Shown here one piece after another: positions 15,440 through 19,664 of a stretch of 19,664 bases of DNA. How positions within the stretch are numbered: position 1 is the first letter of the stretch; each line of letters opens with the position of its first letter. Source of the stretch: JBKEAR01 sp047972425 (GTDB taxonomy: Bacteria; Pseudomonadota; Alphaproteobacteria; JBKEAR01); contig JBKEAR010000056.1 of assembly GCA_047972425.1 (NCBI GenBank), forward strand, positions 1 to 19,664, written 5' to 3'. The notes under the pieces were generated by a model that was given only the letters and a program-made list of their open reading frames with translations, searched no databases and was not told the DNA's origin. The position numbers and the translations under genes were made by a program.

Positions 15440-16081
15440 ATGATGAACATACCCAACGATATTTTATCCTATATTAATGATAAGCTCAACTTCACCCCCG
15501 ATATGGTGGATAAGCTATCTATTTGGCATGAGCTGTTACTTAAATGGCAACCCAAAATTAATTTAATCTCCCCCAAAACTATTGATGATGCTTGGCACCG
15601 CCATTTTTTGGATAGTATGCAATTAGGGCTTTATTTGCCCCCTACCCCCAATAAAAATGTGCATTTTGCCGATTTTGGCTCCGGTGCGGGTTTCCCCGGC
15701 CTTGCTGTGGCACTGCAAACCCCAGCCAATATGCAACTGGTAGAAGCTGACCAACGAAAAGCCGTATTTTTAAGCGAGGTTATCCGTAATTGGGGCGAAA
15801 CGGAACGGATAAAAGTGATAAATAAACGCATAGAAAATTTGGATGATATTCAATATGATTGTCTATCCGCTCGGGCTTTGGCCGATTGTAACCAGTTACT
15901 CACATGGGCAAAACCCTATTTAAAAAGCAATACATGCTGCATTTTCCTTAAAGGGAAAAACTGGAAGGCCGAAATTGCAGAAGCCCAACAAAATTGGCAT
16001 TTCGATTATCAGCCACAACCGAGCATAACCGATAAAGATGCAAAGATACTCATTATAACAAATATTAAGGAGAATGATTAA
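15440..16081 (+). CDS. rsmG: 16S rRNA (guanine-527-N7)-methyltransferase
   Basis: GidB/RsmG, 213 residues, methylates N7 of G527 in 16S rRNA with S-adenosylmethionine. The SAM-binding motif is DFGSGAGFPGLAVAL (residues 78-92). Family blocks around it are WHELLLKWQPKINLIS, HFLDS, and SARALADCNQLLTWAKPYL, ending with FLKGK. The start is MMNI; either of the two ATG codons could be used. It heads the rsmG-parA-parB operon, the common bacterial order, with parA starting at the base after its stop. mnmG, often upstream of rsmG near the origin, is not present here. The promoter spacing implies a leaderless message. Confidence 0.95.
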   Translation: MMNIPNDILSYINDKLNFTPDMVDKLSIWHELLLKWQPKINLISPKTIDDAWHRHFLDSMQLGLYLPPTPNKNVHFADFGSGAGFPGLAVALQTPANMQLVEADQRKAVFLSEVIRNWGETERIKVINKRIENLDDIQYDCLSARALADCNQLLTWAKPYLKSNTCCIFLKGKNWKAEIAEAQQNWHFDYQPQPSITDKDAKILIITNIKEND

Positions 16082-16864
16082 ATGGCCTTAATTTATGCCA
16101 TTGCCAACCAAAAAGGTGGCGTGGGCAAAACTACAACAGCCGTTAATTTAGCGGCCAGTTTAGCAACAAAAAAACGCAAAATTCTATTGGTCGACCTCGA
16201 CCCCCAAGGTAACGCAACCACAGGCGTGGGCTGCGATAGCGCCGATGAACATAATAGCATTTATGCCGCGTTGCATAACCCAGAAATCATCAAAGAATTG
16301 GTGCAAGCAACCCCTATTGAAAATCTCAGCGTTATTGCAGGTTCTATGGCCTTAGCCGGTGCGGAAGTAGAGCTTGTTGACGAGCCACGCCGCGAGTTTC
16401 GGCTAAAAGATGCGCTCAGCCAAATTGGCGATGATTACGATATGATTCTGATTGATTGCCCGCCAGCATTAGGATTGCTTACAATCAATGCATTAGTAGC
16501 ATCGGATGATGTGATTGTGCCCCTACAATGCGAATATTATGCGCTCGAAGGTATTAGCCATTTGGTGCGCACCATTGCGGCCGTGCGCAATAATTTAAAC
16601 CCCAATTTAGATATCACCGCCATTATTTTAACCATGTATGATGGCCGTGCAAACCTCACAAAAATGGTAGAAGATGATGTGCGTACCCATTTTAAAGATC
16701 GGGTAATGCGTACCGTAATCCCGCGTAATGTGCGGCTTTCCGAGGCACCATCCCATGGGTTACCTGTTATTAAATACGATGCATCTGCCACAGGTGCTAA
16801 AGCATATATTCAGCTTGCAAGAGAATTTGCTGCCAAAGTGAATAAGGAGAAACAAAATGGCTAA
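16082..16864 (+). CDS. parA: Chromosome-partitioning ATPase ParA (Soj)
   Basis: Walker-type ATPase of 260 residues that drives segregation of ParB-bound origin DNA. The deviant Walker A motif is KGGVGKTT at residues 11-18, followed by LVDLDPQGNATTG and the Walker B-like ILIDCPPALGLLTINAL. LQCEYYALEGISHL and IPRNVRLSEAPSHGLPVI are typical chromosomal ParA blocks. The start with a direct MALIYAIANQ and no N-terminal helix-turn-helix marks the short chromosomal Soj type. AAGGAG lies 9 nt before the ATG inside the rsmG end, and the 3' end overlaps parB by 8 bp. Confidence 0.98.
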   Translation: MALIYAIANQKGGVGKTTTAVNLAASLATKKRKILLVDLDPQGNATTGVGCDSADEHNSIYAALHNPEIIKELVQATPIENLSVIAGSMALAGAEVELVDEPRREFRLKDALSQIGDDYDMILIDCPPALGLLTINALVASDDVIVPLQCEYYALEGISHLVRTIAAVRNNLNPNLDITAIILTMYDGRANLTKMVEDDVRTHFKDRVMRTVIPRNVRLSEAPSHGLPVIKYDASATGAKAYIQLAREFAAKVNKEKQNG

Positions 16865-17684
16865 AGGATTAGGCAAAGGGCTTTCGGCACTTTTAGGCGA
16901 AGATGCCCATAGCAAAGAAGTTAAAGTACAACAAATATCAATTTATAGCCTTAAACCCGGTAAATATCAGCCCCGCAGCCATTTTGATGAATATGCCATT
17001 AGCGAACTTTCGCGCTCCATTAAAGAAAAAGGGGTATTACAACCCTTATTATTGCGCCGCCTCGATGGTGGAAAATACGAAATCATTGCCGGCGAACGCC
17101 GTTGGCGTGCCGCCCAATTGGCCAGCTTAACCGAAATTCCCGCCATTGTGCGTGACTTTACCGAGGAAGAAAGCCTAGAGGTCGGGTTAATCGAGAATTT
17201 ACAGCGCGAAGATTTAAGCGATATTGAAGAAGCCGAAGGTTATAACCGACTCATCGCAGAATTTAACTATGACCAAAAGAAAATCGCTGATTTTGTCGGT
17301 AAATCACGCCCCTACATTGCCAATAGCTTACGCCTTACCAAATTGCCCGAAGATGTAAAAGAGCTGATTAAAGCCAAACAACTCTCTGGCAGCCATGCGC
17401 GGTTGCTCGTGGGCGAAGAGGAGGCATCTGCCCTTGCGCAAGAGATTATTACCCGTGGCCTTAACGTGCGCCAAGCCGAAGCTTTGGTGAAAAATCAAAA
17501 AAAATCCACACCCAAAAAGAAGAAAACTAAAGATGAAGATACTATCAGCCTAGAGAAATCTTTGGTGCTTAAATTGGGCGTGAATGTGGATATTAAAAAG
17601 AAACGAGGGAATAGGGGGGTTATTGCACTCTCTTACGATAATAACGACCAACTCGATATGCTGCTAAAAAAACTTTCTCAGTAG
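16857..17684 (+). CDS. parB: Chromosome-partitioning protein ParB (Spo0J)
   Basis: CTP-dependent DNA clamp of 275 residues that loads at parS. The N-terminal MAKGLGKGLSALLGED is the ParA-stimulating peptide. The CTP-binding domain shows KPGKYQPR (33-40), GERRWRA (79-85) and ENLQREDL (113-120). The helix-turn-helix for parS recognition follows (KKIADFVGKSRPYIANSLRLTKLP), and a basic linker leads to the C-terminal dimerisation region. It overlaps parA by 8 bp with AAGGAG 7 nt before its ATG. Three parS or parS-like sites are in this window (10463, 15265, 18235). Confidence 0.98.
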   Translation: MAKGLGKGLSALLGEDAHSKEVKVQQISIYSLKPGKYQPRSHFDEYAISELSRSIKEKGVLQPLLLRRLDGGKYEIIAGERRWRAAQLASLTEIPAIVRDFTEEESLEVGLIENLQREDLSDIEEAEGYNRLIAEFNYDQKKIADFVGKSRPYIANSLRLTKLPEDVKELIKAKQLSGSHARLLVGEEEASALAQEIITRGLNVRQAEALVKNQKKSTPKKKKTKDEDTISLEKSLVLKLGVNVDIKKKRGNRGVIALSYDNNDQLDMLLKKLSQ

Positions 17685-17743
17685 TATTTTGAATATTGTT
17701 ACTAGGGGAGCGGTTTTATATGTATGGGGCTCTTTTTATGTGT

Positions 17744-17854
17744 GGGGCTTTGCCCGTCATGCTGAAAGCATGCCTATTAAAAAGCTGGCTTGTCTCCGAC
17801 AAGACACCCCAAAACACTTCGTGTTTACCTAAAGGGAAAACCCATTGGTTTTCC
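17744..17854 (+). repeat. Structured hairpin repeat, copy 1
   Basis: Successive hairpins are GGGC-TTT-GCCC (17745-17755), CATGCT-GAA-AGCATG (17758-17772), CTTGTC-TCC-GACAAG (17789-17803), AAACAC-TTC-GTGTTT (17812-17826) and GGAAAACC-CATT-GGTTTTCC (17835-17854). The first three match copy 2 in order, spacing and loop type. The third stem is identical; the first two stems differ in sequence but keep pairing. Confidence 0.75.
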
Positions 17855-18062
17855 TATGCTTTATTCTGTAAGGTTTAGTATGATAAATTCAATCACACGA
17901 AGTGTGTCCCCTCTTTGAGAGGGGATTATTGCTATTTTTTATCGTCATACCCAACTTGATTGCACAGCCGGAGAAATATGGTGAAAGCTGTTTAATACAG
18001 CGCACATATAGTCTATACATAATAAAATGATTATATAAACATCAGTAATAATTTGATGCTAA

Positions 18063-18165
18063 GGGGTTTGCAACCCGTAAAGCCGAAGGCTTTCTAAAAA
18101 AAGATAACTTGTCTCCGACAAGATATAATCCCCGCACACAGCTACGCTGTGGGCAACTTTGTTGC
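18063..18165 (+). repeat. Structured hairpin repeat, copy 2
   Basis: Hairpins are GGGTT-TGC-AACCC (18064-18076), AAAGCC-GAA-GGCTTT (18079-18093), CTTGTC-TCC-GACAAG (18108-18122), CACAGC-TAC-GCTGTG (18137-18151) and GCAAC-TTT-GTTGC (18153-18165). The distance from the leading GGGG to CTTGTC is 45 bp, as in copy 1. Stems changed on both sides between copies, so structure rather than sequence is kept. Confidence 0.75.
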
Positions 18166-18167
18166 AT

Positions 18168-18211
18168 TAGGTAATACTAAAATTTATTATCATTTTAAGT
18201 AGTATTACCTA
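18168..18211. repeat. 12-bp perfect inverted repeat upstream of a parS-like site
   Basis: TAGGTAATACTA (18168-18179) and TAGTATTACCTA (18200-18211) are perfect complements around a 20-bp AT-rich spacer. No T-run follows. It could be a protein-binding site, a miniature element end or an RNA hairpin; nothing decides between these. Confidence 0.6.
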
Positions 18212-18234
18212 TAAACTCAAATACACGAAGTGTA

Positions 18235-18250
18235 TGTTTCATGTGAAACA
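18235..18250. promoter_or_regulatory. parS-like site downstream of parB
   Basis: TGTTTCATGTGAAACA matches the parS consensus with one central change (C to T). It lies 551 bp after the parB stop. The hairpin ATACAC-GAA-GTGTAT ends on its first base, so the two structures abut. Confidence 0.72.
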
Positions 18251-18421
18251 TTTGTATTTTAATGTTGTTTATCAATATGTTATAATGATTTTTTGATGAT
18301 TTTTGGCTATAGCATGCTGAAAAGCATATTGATTTTCTTTATTGCTCATCATCAATAAAAATCTACAATTTTTTTTAAAATTTTGTTATATTAACCACCG
18401 GATAACAAAAAGGACGAACTG

Positions 18422-18754
18422 ATGAAGCAAGATGTTTTAGAAGAATTATGGGCAATTATTGAAAGCCGCAAAGGTTTAAGCTCTAAAGAAAGCTGGACAG
18501 CACAGCTTTTAAATAAAGGCACAGCTAAAATTTGCAAAAAAATCGGCGAGGAAGCAACGGAAGTTGTGATTGCCGCTTTAGCCGAAAAGAAAAAACATGT
18601 TGTATCGGAATCGGCCGATTTACTTTATCATCTTTTTGTTTTATGGGCGGATAAAGGCATCAACCCCGACCAAATTTATAGCGAATTAGAGCGCCGCTTT
18701 GCCATTGGTGGCATAGAAGAAAAAAACAACCGCTCCCAAGAGGAGGAAGAATAA
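18422..18754 (+). CDS. hisE: Phosphoribosyl-ATP pyrophosphatase
   Basis: Hydrolyses phosphoribosyl-ATP to phosphoribosyl-AMP and pyrophosphate, the second step of histidine synthesis. It is a single-domain HisE of 110 residues, not fused to HisI. The MazG-like helical metal site is shown by KKIGEEATEVVIAALAE, then ESADLLYHLFVLW. AAGGA lies 7 nt before the ATG. No other histidine gene is in the window, and 737 bp separate it from parB. In alphaproteobacteria hisE usually ends the his cluster, so here the gene appears separated from it. Its stop overlaps the start of the following HIT gene by one base (TAATG), so the two are co-translated. Confidence 0.95.
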   Translation: MKQDVLEELWAIIESRKGLSSKESWTAQLLNKGTAKICKKIGEEATEVVIAALAEKKKHVVSESADLLYHLFVLWADKGINPDQIYSELERRFAIGGIEEKNNRSQEEEE

Positions 18755-19113
18755 TGAGTTACGATCCGCAAAATATCTTTGCCAAAATTTTACGTAAAGA
18801 AATCCCTACGGAATTTATGTATGAAAATGACCATGTGGTTGCGTTTTCCGATATCAGCCCCCAACGCAAAGTGCATATTCTCATCTTACCTAAAGGCGCT
18901 TATACCGATATTTACGATTTTAGTAAAAATGCCAGCCCGGAAGAGCAGGGGGCAATTTATAAAGCCATTGCCGATATTGCCGAGCAATATAATTTGACCG
19001 ATAACGGCTTTCGGGTGATTGCGAATACCAAAGCCCATGGCGGGCAAGAAGTCCCGCACCTCCATTTTCACCTCCTTGGTGGCGAAAAAGTCGGGGCGAT
19101 GGTGAGTAAATAA
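18754..19113 (+). CDS. HIT-family purine nucleoside phosphoramidase (HinT type)
   Basis: Histidine-triad nucleotide-binding protein of 119 residues. It is expected to be a dimeric hydrolase of AMP-lysine-type and other nucleoside phosphoramidates. The N-terminus NIFAKILRKEIPTEFMYENDHVVAFSDISP and the triad HLHFHLLGG with His102, His104 and His106 are diagnostic of the HinT branch. A full AGGAGG (18741-18746), 7 nt before the ATG, lies in the end of hisE. The hisE-HIT pair recurs in alphaproteobacteria as I recall. The exact physiological substrate is unknown. Confidence 0.95.
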   Translation: MSYDPQNIFAKILRKEIPTEFMYENDHVVAFSDISPQRKVHILILPKGAYTDIYDFSKNASPEEQGAIYKAIADIAEQYNLTDNGFRVIANTKAHGGQEVPHLHFHLLGGEKVGAMVSK

Positions 19114-19125
19114 TTTCTGTTATAT

Positions 19126-19165
19126 GGGGTTGCCACCCCAAACCCCGCCAAGCGCTGTGCGCTTG
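19126..19165. repeat. Two-hairpin intergenic repeat, copy B
   Basis: GGGGT-TGCC-ACCCC, then AAACCCC, then CAAGCGC-TGT-GCGCTTG (7-bp stem, 3-nt loop). It shares the GGGGTT, ACCCCAAACCCC and CAA positions with copy A at 10810-10849, but the second stem has a different, still fully paired sequence. It starts 12 bp after the HIT stop and could slow or end transcription there, although no T-run follows. Confidence 0.75.
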
Positions 19166-19193
19166 ACCACCTATTTTTATGATTATTTGCTTG

Positions 19194-19304
19194 TAACTGC
19201 GTGTGCGCATTTGCGCACCAACCTTAAAGAAAAGGGGATGCGACTGAAAGTTCACTTTCGATAGCAGCCCCTTTTCTTTAAGGCGAACAAAGTTCACGCA
19301 GTTA
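19194..19304. repeat. 111-bp cloverleaf-like inverted-repeat element
   Basis: Outer arms TAACTGCGTG (19194-19203) and CACGCAGTTA (19295-19304) enclose three hairpins. The first is TGCGC-ATTT-GCGCA (19204-19217). The second is a perfect 16-bp stem starting CCTTAAAG (19222-19237 with 19268-19283), extended by TGC/GCA and topped by GAAAGT-TC-ACTTTC (19246-19259). The third is GAAC-AAA-GTTC (19285-19295). The ends can be read as TA target duplications plus 8-bp terminal repeats, as for an IS630/mariner-type miniature element. A structured RNA is the other possibility. It has no coding capacity. Confidence 0.7.
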
Positions 19305-19338
19305 TTTATATGTTATCAGTAAATAAAAATTTTTGGTT

Positions 19339-19358
19339 AAGCTTTTTATAAAAAGCTT
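19339..19358. repeat. 20-bp AT-rich perfect palindrome
   Basis: AAGCTTTTTATAAAAAGCTT is perfectly palindromic. It lies between the cloverleaf element and the IS end. The flanks are AT-rich (AAAAATTTTT at 19325-19334). It has no adjacent gene end and no assigned role; the base composition makes chance possible. Confidence 0.4.
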
Positions 19359-19434
19359 TAATAGGCTATAACTTTATAAATTTATTCCCACATATCGTCA
19401 CTCCTGCCTTGAGCACACTACTGTCCGGTAGAAA

Positions 19435-19664
19435 TTAACCATAAGAGAATACCATCTGTTTATTTGCTTTATGGTTAGCTTTTCGCTGTTTTCGTCGTCT
19501 ATAATTATTATTTGTACGGTAAAATAATGTTTCTCTTATATTAATCAAAAAGTCACTTAAGCTTCCATAGGTTTGAGTGACTTTTTTATATAGAATGAGG
19601 AGCAAATAGGCGATAAGTGCGGTGACTATCTGTATAATGACAGCATTCTTAGAGTTTCCGATTA
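19435..19664 (-). CDS. IS4-like transposase, C-terminal 75 residues (5' part outside window)
   Basis: An open frame enters from the right edge and ends at TAA 19437-19435. It reads NSKNAVIIQIVTALIAYLLL, then a stretch ending DFLINIRETLFYR, then a basic tail RRRKQRK. NAV-x-IQI-x-TALIAYLLL is typical of the C-terminal part of IS4-family DDE transposases, after the catalytic Glu. The catalytic residues themselves are not in view, so activity cannot be judged. A perfect 11-bp inverted repeat (19547-19557 and 19576-19586) lies within the coding region. The family was recognised by eye, not by a search. Confidence 0.65.
   Translation of the reverse strand, partial: IGNSKNAVIIQIVTALIAYLLLILYKKVTQTYGSLSDFLINIRETLFYRTNNNYRRRKQRKANHKANKQMVFSYG
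19547..19587. terminator. Bidirectional terminator-like hairpin inside the transposase gene
   Basis: AAAAAGTCACT (19547-19557) and AGTGACTTTTT (19576-19586) are perfect 11-bp arms. Wobble pairs extend the stem inward in RNA. T-runs flank both sides, six T on the plus strand and five on the minus strand. It encodes transposase residues as well, so it may limit read-through across the element, or be a coincidence of AT-rich coding. Confidence 0.5.

Larger units (their letters stand above)
17685..18421. other. 737-bp gene-free region packed with small hairpins
   Basis: I see no credible gene here; a 60-codon reading frame at 17696-17878 is made of the hairpins themselves. Listed elements are two structured repeat copies (17744-17854 and 18063-18165), hairpins CACAC-GAA-GTGTG (17894-17906) and CCCCTCT-TTG-AGAGGGG (17908-17924), GCTGT-TTAAT-ACAGC (17987-18001), a 12-bp inverted repeat (18168-18211), ATACAC-GAA-GTGTAT (18221-18235), a parS-like site (18235-18250) and ATGCT-GAAA-AGCAT (18314-18327). 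Near hisE a weak TATATT (18387-18392) may be its -10 element. Confidence 0.8.
19416..19664 (-). mobile_element. IS4-like insertion sequence, one end (continues beyond right edge)
   Basis: CACTACTGTCCGGT at 19416-19429 lies just outside the transposase stop and is of the kind I associate with terminal inverted repeats of DDE insertion sequences. The partial transposase gene fills the rest. The exact boundary and the opposite end cannot be seen. Confidence 0.55.

Noticed and set aside
17696..17878. A 60-codon reading frame after parB
   Set aside because: It consists of successive hairpins of the repeat array, has no family resemblance, and its composition follows the inverted repeats.
17744..18165. 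CRISPR array
   Set aside because: The repeated units are short self-complementary hairpins, not identical direct repeats with unique spacers of constant length, and no cas gene is near.
19194..19304. tRNA or integron attC site as an explanation of the cloverleaf
   Set aside because: There is no T-loop GTTCGA, no CCA-type acceptor and arm lengths do not fit a tRNA. attC core motifs (RYYYAAC and GTTRRRY) are not properly formed.
19547..19587. Terminator of a small RNA transcribed from the 19305-19546 region
   Set aside because: The hairpin lies inside an open frame with IS4-like transposase sequence on the minus strand, which explains the region better than an RNA gene.

Overview
The window looks like a chromosomal segment of an AT-rich, probably host-associated bacterium. 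An alphaproteobacterium is the best guess. It rests on the rsmG-parA-parB block flanked by parS sites, the stand-alone hisE followed by a HIT gene, the rsmI-yraN pair, and an alphaproteobacterial-looking MurJ N-terminus. This is judged from remembered family features, not from a search. No rRNA or tRNA gene and no CRISPR array was seen.

Positions 1-9394, all minus strand, hold one long L-ascorbate (vitamin C) utilisation operon. In transcription order it is ulaG (lactonase), ulaA1, ulaB, ulaC (the ascorbate PTS EIIC, EIIB and EIIA), ulaD, ptsH (HPr), ptsI (enzyme I), ulaE, ulaF, a second ulaA, and the 5' end of an FGGY pentulose kinase that runs off the left edge. The cluster encodes the whole phosphorelay from PEP to sugar: PEP, EI His190, HPr His15, EIIA His68, EIIB Cys8, EIIC. 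It also encodes every step from L-ascorbate-6-phosphate to D-xylulose-5-phosphate. A divergent DeoR-family regulator (9669-10439, plus) is the obvious controller. The shared 274-bp region carries phased TTTTCAA(T/G)CA half-sites over a good minus-strand promoter.

Positions 10444-15154, minus strand, are a cell-envelope and RNA-modification block: murJ, a 598-residue exported helical-repeat protein of unknown function, rsmI and yraN. A perfect parS palindrome is embedded in the 3' end of yraN.

Positions 15155-17684 contain an AT-rich intergenic region with a second parS-like site and a 20-bp perfect palindrome, then rsmG-parA-parB (plus), tightly packed. The parS sites and parAB suggest the replication origin is not far away.

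Positions 17685-18421 are a 737-bp gene-free stretch filled with small hairpins, most with 3-nt loops. They form two diverged copies of one structured repeat, followed by a 12-bp inverted repeat and a third parS-like site. HisE and a HIT hydrolase follow. Downstream lie another hairpin repeat (a sibling of one between rsmI and yraN), a 111-bp cloverleaf-like element with three hairpins inside a 10-bp terminal inverted repeat, and at the right edge the 3' end of an IS4-like transposase gene (minus) with its probable terminal repeat.
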